From an uncultured Intestinimonas sp. (GTDB lineage Bacteria; Bacillota; Clostridia; Oscillospirales; Oscillospiraceae), in NCBI RefSeq assembly GCF_944387725.1, contig NZ_CALXGA010000020.1:1-32363 (forward strand): 32,363 bases of DNA, read 5' to 3'. The translations under genes and the position numbers were made by a program. Within the stretch, counting starts at the first letter, position 1. Every line of letters starts with the position of its first letter. Below are positions 6,294 to 13,356 of this stretch, piece after piece. The notes under the pieces were generated by a model. It was given only the letters and a program-made list of their open reading frames with translations, was not told where the DNA came from and did no database searches.

Positions 6294-7055
6294 TAGGAGG
6301 TCAACCTGGCCCATACCCTCATCATCGGCCCCGAAGTAGCCGTTGGCGCCCTTGGTAATGTGCAGGGTGACCGTCTGGCCGTCCAGATAGCCCAGGCTGT
6401 CCATCTGGGAGCGGACCAGGTCCAGGACCACATTGGCGTACTCCACGTTGCAGACGGCGTACTCAGCATCTGTCATCCCATCGGCGTAGCGGTTGTTCAG
6501 GTCCTCCAGGGGGGGCGTAGCTGCCCGACTCGTACAAAACGGCGGCCTTCTGGACCACGTCGATGGGGCTGATGGTCACCTCGACGGTATAGCTGCCGCC
6601 GGACTGGGCCACGGCGGGGGCCACAGTGTACTTGGAGTGGTCGTAGATCTCGTTCATCAGGGTGATGATCTCATTCTGGGCGGTGTCCAGGGCGTCCCAG
6701 CTCTGGACCCGGTCGGGGTCCACAATGCTCCAGTAGATGGAAAAGATCTCCGCCTCGGCCAGGACGTTGGCCAGGTGGGTGGCCTCCGCCTCCTCGGCGG
6801 TGATGGTGAGGGGGACGGAGGAGAGGATGACGGTGCTGGTGCCGGCATCCCAGCCCACATCCAGGCCCAGGGCGTTGGAGATGGCCCGGACGGGCAGATA
6901 GGCGGTGCCGCTGATGGCGAAGGGCTCCACCACCGCGCCGGTGGCGTCGGTGAGGGCCAGCTCCTGGCCGTCCAGGGTGACCTTGATGTCGGCATAGTCG
7001 GCCTGGACGGTAATGCTGATCCGGCGGCCTCCCGGCGCAGGGAACGCTTGTACAT
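6284..7055 (-). pseudogene. Stalk-domain (copper amine oxidase N-terminal-like) exported protein, broken
   Basis: The minus strand keeps a good ribosome site (AAGGAG, about 8 nt before ATG 7055) and MYKRS, but the signal-peptide core is missing and the frame changes by about 7040. The body then reads ITVQADYADIKVTLDGQELAL, AISGTAYLPVRAISNALGLD and WDAGTSTVIL, which is a copper-amine-oxidase-type stalk domain. An unrecognised C-terminal domain follows (IFSIYWSIVDPDRVQSWDAL). A run of seven G at 6509-6515 shifts the frame; six would join it to the continuing frame YADGMTDAEYAVCNVEYANV. Translation then ends inside MITE copy 3 with LLGLV and a TGA from the TIR, so the true C-terminus is lost. 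Three separate lesions make a functional product very unlikely. Confidence 0.8.
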
Positions 7056-7084
7056 AAACAGTGCTCCTTACCTCTGGGGGCGCC

Positions 7085-7186
7085 GGCAGAGGACGCCGGT
7101 GGGCTGACGCCCACCAAGGACGATAACGAAGCGATGCGGAAATTCCGCCGGAAGGCAAATGCAATTTTCTGGCTTGGAGGAGTACT
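7085..7186. repeat. AGTACT-ended repeat, copy B (right part only)
   Basis: 102 bp align without gaps to 3719-3820, including the GGTGGGC-TGAC-GCCCACC hairpin and the terminal GAGTACT. The left third of the element is absent. It sits about 30 bp upstream of the start codon of the broken stalk-domain gene. Confidence 0.7.
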
Positions 7187-7227
7187 GCGCCGCTGTGCCG
7201 CGTCCATCCAGGTACGCACGGGCTCTA

Positions 7228-7388
7228 GGGCTTGTTTGAAAAATAGCAACGTGTCCAGCAGCGAGGGATTTTGGCCGCTGGCAAACAATTTTTTCGCAGG
7301 AATCCTGGCGGATTTCAAGGAAAAATTGCGCTGTCCAGGGGGCAAAAGACCCGCTGATTGGGCATGTTGACTTTTTTCAAACAAGCCC
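7228..7388 (+). mobile_element. TA-flanked 161-bp palindromic element (MITE), copy 4
   Basis: Same TIR and flanking TA; subtype 2. It is one base shorter (TTTTGGCC for TTTTGGGCC) and has the most private changes, including CAACGTGTCC near the left end and CTGATTGGGC near the right end, so it is probably the oldest copy here. Confidence 0.85.
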
Positions 7389-7459
7389 TAGGCCCGGAAG
7401 CACAGAACAGCCCGGCTCCGTAAAGCCATTTTAAATGCAACCATTTATTTACGCGGAGC

Positions 7460-7487
7460 GGGGAGCCGCGTTTGCGGCAGTCTCCCC
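7460..7487 (-). terminator. Hairpin downstream of the GGDEF gene
   Basis: Read on the minus strand, GGGGA..GCCGC-AAAC-GCGGC.TCCCC forms a bulged stem 12 nt after the GGDEF stop. There is no clean T run, so this is a weak terminator candidate. Confidence 0.4.
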
Positions 7488-7498
7488 ACGCCCTTTCC

Positions 7499-9412
7499 TC
7501 AGGACTGCCGGGCGGTCCGGGCGCCCCCCATCCCGGCGTAGTACCGGGCCTTTTCGGCGTACATCTTCTCCTCGGCCCCGGCCATCAGCTCCTCCACAGG
7601 GACGGCCCCCACGGCCCACTGGACTCCTGCGGAGACATGGTAGCCCTCCCGCTCAGCGGCCTGCCGCACAGCCCCCACCTTCCGGGCCACCGTCTCCGGG
7701 TCCATGTCCAGGGCGATGGCCAGAAATTCGTCCCCGCCCAGGCGGTAGGTGGTCTCCCCGCCGAATTCCGCCTGGATGCGCCGGGCCACGGTCTGGAGCA
7801 TCCGGTCCCCGGCGGCGTGGCCCTCCCGGTTGTTGAGCTCGTGGAGAACGTCGGCGTCCAGGTAGACGCAGGCTAGGGACCGGCCCTGGAACTGCTGGTA
7901 GAACTCCTGGTCCCGCTGGAAGCGGTTTCGGTTCTGGAGGCCGGTGAGGGCGTCGATCTCCCCCATCTTCTTCACCAGGCGGTAGGTCTGGTTGTTGCGG
8001 TGAAACATGGAGAAGCTGAAGGCCACGCTCTTGAGAAACTCGAAGCTCTCCCACCGATCCGACAAGTCGGCCACCCCCAGGACCCCCACGGTGTCCCCGG
8101 AGGGGTTCTCCACCGGGACGGCCATGATGTTCCGCAGCCCGTCCCGGAGGTAGACCCGCAGAACGTCCTCCCCGGCCCGGGCTGCCTCGGCCTCGCTCCA
8201 GACCGCCAGGGGCCTCCCGCTCCGGCAGAAGTGCTTCAAAAAGCCGGCCTCTCCTTCCGGCGGCGGGGTGGCCCCCTCCTCCCCCGGGCGGCGCCAGAGG
8301 TAGAGGACCCGCTCCCCGTCGTCCCAGGCCGTCTCGAAGAAGGCCCCCCGGGCCCCCATCATCCCGGCCACCCGGGCCAGGGCCTTGTCCATCTGCCCGT
8401 CGTTCTGGTGGGCGGTGAAGAGGAGCTTTTCCACGTCGTAGATGTAGCTTACCAGATCCAGCCGCCGCTGCTTTTCATTGGCCTCCCGCCGGAAGTGCCG
8501 CAGAACCCCCGCCAGATAGGCCAGGAAGCAGACCGCCTCCAGGGCGATAAAGCCCCAGAAGGCCGTCTGAATCTGGCCGGCGCGCTGGTAGACCACGCCC
8601 TCGGGCACCGACAGGGCCACCATCCACCGGTTGATGCCTGCGGGCTCGTAGCAGAGGAAGAGGTAGTCCCCGATGGTCCGGGAGACAAAGGCCACATAGC
8701 CGGACCGGCCGGCCTGGATGTCCTCGCCGAACTGGGTGGGAGAGAAGCCCTCCTTCATGGTCCGAAGGCCCAGGTCTTCCACGCTGCCCAGGGTCCTGTG
8801 CCAGGTGTCCAGCAGGAACTCCCCGGTGGCTCCGTCGATGACGTAGACCGAGGCAGTGCCCCCAAACTCGTCCGTGGTCCACAGCTCCGGCAGGCGGGTG
8901 AGCTCCACCACGCCGCAGAGCATCCCCAGGGTCTCCCCCTTGTAGGTAATGGGGGCATAGTTGCGCAGCACCGGCCGGCCGCTGCTGGGGTCGGTCTCCT
9001 TGCCGGAAATGTGGGTCCCCAGGGCGGACGCCTCCTCAAAGGAGAGGAGCCCGGAGACGTCCATCAGGTCCCCGCTGCTCAGCAGCAGTATGTCCCCCGG
9101 AAGGAGAATTTGCAGCCGGGTCATCATCCCCTGGGAGTGGTACCGCCGGAGAATACGCACCGCCGCCGAGTGGTCCAGGCCGTCCTGGGTGGCGATGGTT
9201 TCGGCGATGAGGGAGAGCTGCTGCTGGTCGCTCTCCACCCGCAGAAGAATTTCGTCGGCCAGGCTGACGGCGGCCTCCTGAAGCCGCTGGAAGCAGTCCG
9301 CCTCCTCCAGGCGGTGGACGTGGTGCATCAGGCCCAGGGAGAGGCATCCCACCATGGCCATGAGGAGAATCGAGGCGGCGATGCTCCTGTGCGTCTTGAG
9401 CCATGCTCCCAT
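7499..9412 (-). CDS. Membrane diguanylate cyclase with dCache-like, GAF-like and GGDEF domains
   Basis: The 637-residue product should make cyclic di-GMP from GTP in response to an extracellular signal. Membrane segments at about 10-30 and 282-304 enclose a dCache/PAS-like sensor region. A GAF-like region (about 335-470) has NIMAVPVENPSGDTVGVLGVADL. The C-terminal GGDEF domain has DALTGLQNRNRF (487-498), a metal-site YLDAD (517-521), GHAAGDRML and an intact GGDEF at 559-563. No RxxD product-inhibition site is seen just upstream of GGDEF. ATG 9412 follows GGGAG by ten bases; the longer reading to 9508 lacks a ribosome site and would place a non-membrane, Ala-rich leader before the first helix. 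The nearest gene upstream on the same strand is a small acidic protein. Confidence 0.9.
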   Translation of the reverse strand: MGAWLKTHRSIAASILLMAMVGCLSLGLMHHVHRLEEADCFQRLQEAAVSLADEILLRVESDQQQLSLIAETIATQDGLDHSAAVRILRRYHSQGMMTRLQILLPGDILLLSSGDLMDVSGLLSFEEASALGTHISGKETDPSSGRPVLRNYAPITYKGETLGMLCGVVELTRLPELWTTDEFGGTASVYVIDGATGEFLLDTWHRTLGSVEDLGLRTMKEGFSPTQFGEDIQAGRSGYVAFVSRTIGDYLFLCYEPAGINRWMVALSVPEGVVYQRAGQIQTAFWGFIALEAVCFLAYLAGVLRHFRREANEKQRRLDLVSYIYDVEKLLFTAHQNDGQMDKALARVAGMMGARGAFFETAWDDGERVLYLWRRPGEEGATPPPEGEAGFLKHFCRSGRPLAVWSEAEAARAGEDVLRVYLRDGLRNIMAVPVENPSGDTVGVLGVADLSDRWESFEFLKSVAFSFSMFHRNNQTYRLVKKMGEIDALTGLQNRNRFQRDQEFYQQFQGRSLACVYLDADVLHELNNREGHAAGDRMLQTVARRIQAEFGGETTYRLGGDEFLAIALDMDPETVARKVGAVRQAAEREGYHVSAGVQWAVGAVPVEELMAGAEEKMYAEKARYYAGMGGARTARQS

Positions 9413-9547
9413 GGCGGCGTCGCTCCCTTCTCTGGCGAGGCTTCGGGCTGCGGCGCCCGGGCATGGAAGGGCGCCGGAGCGGCTGCCGGCCGCTGCGGCG
9501 CCCCGCAAAGGGGCAGGGGGAGGCTTTCCGGCGCCGGCTGCGCACCG

Positions 9548-9964
9548 TCACATGATGTCGCTGTCCACGGTGAGATTGTCGGTGCCGTGCTCCTCAAACT
9601 CGGCGATATAGGCGTCGATGCGGGAGGCCAGTTCGGCGTAGTTGCTGTCGTCGATGGGCACGTCGTCCATGTCCCGCCTGGCCAGGTCCTCGGCCAGGAT
9701 GTCGAAGAAGACATTGTCCTCGTAGTCCATGATGGCCTCGTGGATGCCCCCCTCGGCGAAGGCCCGGGAGGGGATGACCTCCCCCTCGTAGACCTCGGCC
9801 AGGATGTCCATGCCCTCCTCCTTGGCCTTGGAGAAGAGCAGGCTCTCCACCTCGTCGTAGTCCGGGATGCGGTCCTCCCCCCGGGTGGAGTTGAGAATCC
9901 AGTTGCCAATATATGCCATGTCCAGCAGCCGTCTGAACTGCTTTTTGGTCAGCTCCAGCTTCAT
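9548..9964 (-). CDS. Small acidic protein of unknown function
   Basis: I do not recognise this 138-residue soluble protein. It starts MKLELTKKQFRRLLDMAY, has a strongly acidic middle and end (DYDEVESLLFSKAKEEGMD, DYEDNVFFDILAEDLARRDMDD), and is predicted to be mostly helical. There is no signal peptide or membrane segment. AAAGGAGGG precedes ATG 9964, and a near-consensus SigA promoter lies about 45 nt upstream, so it is probably well expressed. The GGDEF gene follows 135 nt downstream on the same strand, so they may share a transcript, but no functional link can be read from sequence. Confidence 0.85.
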   Translation of the reverse strand: MKLELTKKQFRRLLDMAYIGNWILNSTRGEDRIPDYDEVESLLFSKAKEEGMDILAEVYEGEVIPSRAFAEGGIHEAIMDYEDNVFFDILAEDLARRDMDDVPIDDSNYAELASRIDAYIAEFEEHGTDNLTVDSDIM

Positions 9965-10004
9965 GTTGAGAACCCTCCTTTGGCTGGTCCATCTGTACGC
10001 TTCT

Positions 10005-10032
10005 ATTATAGTATATTTCTCCGGCTTGTCAA
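10005..10032 (-). promoter_or_regulatory. SigA promoter for the small acidic gene
   Basis: On the minus strand TTGACA (10032-10027), a 16-nt spacer and TATAAT (10010-10005). Both hexamers are perfect; the spacing is one short of optimum. Confidence 0.8.
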
Positions 10033-10056
10033 ACGTGGCGGGCGAAAAAATAGGGC

Positions 10057-10085
10057 TTGTTTTTCCGCCCGGTTTCGCATATGAT
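10057..10085 (+). promoter_or_regulatory. SigA promoter for murI
   Basis: TTGTTT (10057-10062), a 17-nt spacer and TATGAT (10080-10085), about 42 nt before the murI start. It is divergent from the promoter of the small acidic gene. Confidence 0.6.
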
Positions 10086-10127
10086 GACGTATACGGAAAT
10101 TTTCATCCATTCAGGAGGTCTTCGACT

Positions 10128-10982
10128 ATGGACCAACGGCCCATCGGCGTGTTCGACTCCGGCCTGGGGGGGCTGACGGCGGTGCGGGAGCTGCGCCGCC
10201 TGCTGCCCGGGGAGGACATCATCTACTTCGGCGACACCGGGCGTGTGCCCTACGGGGGCCGCTCCCCGGAGACCATCCTCCACTACGCCCGGCAGGACGT
10301 GGCCTTTCTCCGCACCTTCGACCTCAAGGCCATTGTGGTGGCCTGCGGCACCGTGTCCACCACGGCCCTGGACGCTCTGGTCCGGGAGAACGACATCCCC
10401 GTCTGGGGGGTGGTGGAGCCCGCCGCCCGGGCGGCGGCCCTGGCCACCCGGAACGGCCGGGTGGGCCTCATCGGCACCGAGGCCACCATCCGCAGCGGGG
10501 CCTACGAGCGGCGCATCGCCCGGGAGGCCCCCTCCGTCCGGGTCCTGGCCGGGGCCTGCCCCCTCTTCGTCCCCCTGGTGGAGAACGGCCGCTTCCGGCC
10601 CGGGGACGTGGTGGCCGAGACGGTGGCGGAGGAGTACCTGGCCCCCATGAAAGAAGCCGGCGTGGACACTCTGGTGCTGGGCTGCACCCATTACCCCCTC
10701 CTCATGGAGGTCATCGGGACCTGTATGGGCCCGGAGGTGGCCCTCATCAACGTGGGAGCCACCTGCGCCGCAACGGTGGCCGAACGCCTGGGAGCCATGG
10801 ACGCCCTGAACCCCGGCGGGGCGGGGGAGAGCCGCTTTTACGTCAGCGACAGCGTGGACGGCTTTTCCCGGCTGGCCTCCGTCTTTCTCCAGCGGGACGT
10901 CCAGGAGGCGGTGACCCTGGTGGACATCTGGACCTATCCTCCGGAGCCCCCGGCACTTGCAAACCGGCTGGAGTTGGGGTAA
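10128..10982 (+). CDS. murI: Glutamate racemase
   Basis: MurI interconverts L- and D-glutamate in the cytoplasm and supplies D-Glu for peptidoglycan. The 284-residue product begins RPIGVFDSGLGGLTAVREL, has YFGDTGRVPYGGRS, a first catalytic cysteine in VACGTVSTTALD (C73) and a second in LVLGCTHYPLL (C186), as the two-base racemase mechanism requires. The usual ACNTAS box reads ACGTVS here; the catalytic cysteine is kept, but the neighbouring Asn is Gly. ATG 10128 follows AGGAGG (10113-10118). nadE starts 46 nt downstream on the same strand and probably shares the transcript. Confidence 0.9.
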   Translation: MDQRPIGVFDSGLGGLTAVRELRRLLPGEDIIYFGDTGRVPYGGRSPETILHYARQDVAFLRTFDLKAIVVACGTVSTTALDALVRENDIPVWGVVEPAARAAALATRNGRVGLIGTEATIRSGAYERRIAREAPSVRVLAGACPLFVPLVENGRFRPGDVVAETVAEEYLAPMKEAGVDTLVLGCTHYPLLMEVIGTCMGPEVALINVGATCAATVAERLGAMDALNPGGAGESRFYVSDSVDGFSRLASVFLQRDVQEAVTLVDIWTYPPEPPALANRLELG

Positions 10983-11028
10983 ACTGAGAGAGACAGTGCG
11001 CACATTCCCGCGCAAAGGAGGTTTTTAC

Positions 11029-12942
11029 ATGCGCGATGGTTTTGTCAAGGCAGCGGCGGGCACCCCCGCCATCCGGGTGGCCGACTGCCGGTATAACGCC
11101 GAGAGCTGCTTCACCCTCATGCGGGAGGCGGAGCGCCAGGGGGTGCGGGTGCTGGCCCTCCCCGAGCTGTGCCTGACGGGGTACACCTGCGGGGACCTCT
11201 TCCTCCAGGATACCCTCCTCCGGGGGGCTGAGGAGGCCCTCGCCACCGTTCTGGAGGCCACCAAGCACCTGGACATGGTCACCGCCCTGGGTCTGCCGGT
11301 GCGGCTTGAAAACAAACTGTACAACTGTGCTGCGGTGATACACAAAGGCGTCATTCTGGGGCTGGTCCCCAAGACCCATCTCCCCAACTACGGGGAGTTC
11401 TATGAGGCGCGCTGGTTCGCCCCCGGCCCGGCGGAGCCCCGGCCGGCGGCCCTCTGCGGCCAGACCGTCCCCCTGGGGAGCCGGCAGCTCTTTGCCTGCC
11501 GGGACCTGCCGGAGCTGGTGCTGGGTGTGGAGATCTGCGAGGACCTGTGGGCGGTGGAGCCCCCCTCCACCCGCCTGGCCGCCCTGGGGGCCACCCTGAT
11601 ACTGAACCTCTCGGCCTCCGACGAGGTGGTGGGCAAGGCCGGCTACCGCCGGGCTCTGGTGACGGGGCAGTCGGCCCGGCTGGTGTGCGGGTACGTCTAC
11701 GCCGACGCCGGAGAGGGGGAATCCACCACCGACCTGGTCTTCGCCGGCCACAACCTCGTGGCCGAAAACGGCGTCCTGCTCTCCGAGCGGCGTTTTGCCC
11801 CCGGCCTCACCGTTTCGGAGATCGATGTGAAGCGGCTGGCCTATGAGCGCCGGCGGATGAACGCCTACCCCCGCTCGGACGGGGACGCGGCCCGGGTCCC
11901 CTTCTCCCTGGAGCCCTGCACCGCCACCCTGACCCGGTACGTCTCGCCCACCCCCTTTGTCCCTGAGGACGCCGCCGGCAGGGCGGTGCGGTGCGGGGAG
12001 ATTTTGAAGGTGGCCGCCCTGGGCCTGAAGAAGCGCCTGGAGCACACCGGGGCTGCCGCTGCGGTGGTGGGCCTGTCCGGGGGGCTGGACTCCACCCTGG
12101 CCGTCCTCATCACCGCCGTGGCCATGGGCCTGCTGGACCGGCCGGCCGGCGATATCATCGCCGTCACCATGCCCTGCTTCGGCACCACCGACCGCACCAA
12201 GTCCAACGCGGTGCTGCTGGCGGAGCGGCTGGGCTGCACTTTGAAGACCATCGACATCAGCGCGGCGGTGCGCCGCCACTTCAAGGACATCGGCCAGAGT
12301 ATGGAGGACCACAACGTCACCTTTGAAAACGGACAGGCCCGGGAGCGTACCCAGGTCCTTATGGACGTGGCCAACCAGTGCGGGGGGCTGGTGGTGGGCA
12401 CCGGGGACCTCTCGGAACTGGCCCTGGGCTGGGCCACCTACAACGGGGACCATATGAGCATGTACGGGGTCAACGCCTCCATCCCCAAGACCCTGGTGCG
12501 GCATCTGGTGGGCTACGTCTGCGGCGACAAGGCCGAGAGCGAGCCCGAGCTGAGCCACGTCCTGGCCGACATTCTGGACACCCCCGTCTCCCCGGAGCTC
12601 CTGCCGGCGGTAAACGGCCAGATCGCCCAGAAGACCGAGGACCTGGTGGGCCCCTACGAGCTCCACGACTTCTTCCTCTACTACGCCATCCGCTGGGCCT
12701 TCCCGCCCCGGAAGGTGCTGCGGCTGGCCGAGCACGCCTTTGGCCGGACCTACGACCGGGCCACCATCCTCCAGTGGGAAAAGACCTTCTACCGCCGGTT
12801 CTTTGCCCAGCAGTTCAAGCGCTCCTGCCTGCCGGACGGCCCCAAGGTGGGCTCCGTGGCCCTCTCCCCCCGGGGCGACTGGCGTATGCCCAGCGATGCC
12901 GCAGCCGCTTTGTGGCTGGATGAGCTGGAGGGATTGGAATAA
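11029..12942 (+). CDS. nadE: Glutamine-dependent NAD+ synthetase
   Basis: The 637-residue enzyme amidates deamido-NAD+ to NAD+ with ATP, taking ammonia from glutamine. The N-terminal nitrilase-like glutaminase has the Glu-Lys-Cys triad in LPELCLTGY (E46), LVPKTHLPNYGEFYE (K115) and LGVEICEDLW (C170). The C-terminal synthetase has the PP-loop SGGLDS at 350-355, CFGTTDRTKSNA and GTGDLSELALGWATYNGDH. Length and domain order match the large glutamine-using form. ATG 11029 follows AAAGGAGG (11014-11021). The last 20 codons are found again as a diverged fragment at 13082-13149 downstream. Confidence 0.95.
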   Translation: MRDGFVKAAAGTPAIRVADCRYNAESCFTLMREAERQGVRVLALPELCLTGYTCGDLFLQDTLLRGAEEALATVLEATKHLDMVTALGLPVRLENKLYNCAAVIHKGVILGLVPKTHLPNYGEFYEARWFAPGPAEPRPAALCGQTVPLGSRQLFACRDLPELVLGVEICEDLWAVEPPSTRLAALGATLILNLSASDEVVGKAGYRRALVTGQSARLVCGYVYADAGEGESTTDLVFAGHNLVAENGVLLSERRFAPGLTVSEIDVKRLAYERRRMNAYPRSDGDAARVPFSLEPCTATLTRYVSPTPFVPEDAAGRAVRCGEILKVAALGLKKRLEHTGAAAAVVGLSGGLDSTLAVLITAVAMGLLDRPAGDIIAVTMPCFGTTDRTKSNAVLLAERLGCTLKTIDISAAVRRHFKDIGQSMEDHNVTFENGQARERTQVLMDVANQCGGLVVGTGDLSELALGWATYNGDHMSMYGVNASIPKTLVRHLVGYVCGDKAESEPELSHVLADILDTPVSPELLPAVNGQIAQKTEDLVGPYELHDFFLYYAIRWAFPPRKVLRLAEHAFGRTYDRATILQWEKTFYRRFFAQQFKRSCLPDGPKVGSVALSPRGDWRMPSDAAAALWLDELEGLE

Positions 12943-13052
12943 CGCCCGGCCAGTCGCCCCGCCCGTGCCCTTGGGCGCGCCAAGCATTTTTCCGCAGGAA
13001 AAATCTTGCCGCAGGGCCGGTTCATTCGGCCCGAGGATGATAAAAGATCGGG

Positions 13053-13079
13053 CCCCGGGAAATCTCGGATTTCCTGGGG
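13053..13079. other. Hairpin between nadE and the duplicated nadE tail
   Basis: CCCC.GGAAATC-TCG-GATTTCC.GGGG forms a stem ending just before the duplicated tail. It lacks a T run. Another stem, GGGCCG/CGGCCC, lies at about 13013-13031. Confidence 0.4.
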
Positions 13080-13081
13080 AT

Positions 13082-13149
13082 GACTGGCAAATGCCGTCGG
13101 ATGCCGCAGCCGCTCTGTGGCTGGACGAGCTGGAGGGGCTGGCATAACG
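13082..13149 (+). pseudogene. Duplicated, diverged 3' tail of nadE
   Basis: This stretch matches the end of nadE (12877-12944) and would encode DWQMPSDAAAALWLDELEG plus two residues and a stop, against DWRMPSDAAAALWLDELEG in nadE. By eye about 11 of 68 bases differ, mostly without changing the protein; one serine codon is AGC in one copy and TCG in the other. There is no start or ribosome site. It looks like the last piece of a second, related nadE. Confidence 0.7.
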
Positions 13150-13166
13150 ACACGGCGGAAAACCGG

Positions 13167-13206
13167 GAAAAAGGGCGGGAAGCCGCACGGCCTCCCGCCC
13201 TTTTTT
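13167..13206 (+). terminator. Terminator after nadE and its duplicated tail
   Basis: AAAGGGCGGGAAGCCG pairs with CGGCCTCCCGCCCTTT (one mismatch) and is followed by a T6 run. Confidence 0.85.
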
Positions 13207-13268
13207 GCACATATTGCACAGGCTCCCGGGGAAATCTTCCCCGGCTTCATAAAATGGTAATAATTTTA

Positions 13269-13328
13269 TGGTATCATAAACAAATCAATCTGATTGGACG
13301 GCCAGCCGGAGGAATCCTCCTCCGGCTG
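13269..13328 (+). promoter_or_regulatory. Extended -10 promoter and leader hairpin of citrate synthase
   Basis: TGGTATCAT (13269-13277) is an extended -10 element; the -35 region is poor. A perfect 11-bp stem, CAGCCGGAGGA-ATCC-TCCTCCGGCTG (13303-13328), lies in the leader 13 nt before the ribosome site. It could affect translation or stability. Confidence 0.4.
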
Positions 13329-13356
13329 TGCTTTCCCTGAGAAAGGAGAGGAAACC

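Noticed and set aside
3822..6294. Short reading frames of about 50-130 codons in both strands of the TA-flanked elements
   Set aside because: They arise because the palindromic repeat lacks stops; they have no ribosome sites, run out of the element into flanks, and resemble no family.
10040..10070. TAGGGCTTGTTT, resembling the MITE end, upstream of murI
   Set aside because: Only 12 bases match, no second end or palindromic body; better explained as part of the murI promoter (-35 TTGTTT).
8000..10084. 694-codon plus-strand frame opposite the GGDEF and acidic genes
   Set aside because: Shadow frame; both minus-strand genes have clear domains and ribosome sites.
10843..13212. 789-codon minus-strand frame opposite murI/nadE
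   Set aside because: Shadow frame with biased composition, no family features; crosses two genes and a terminator.
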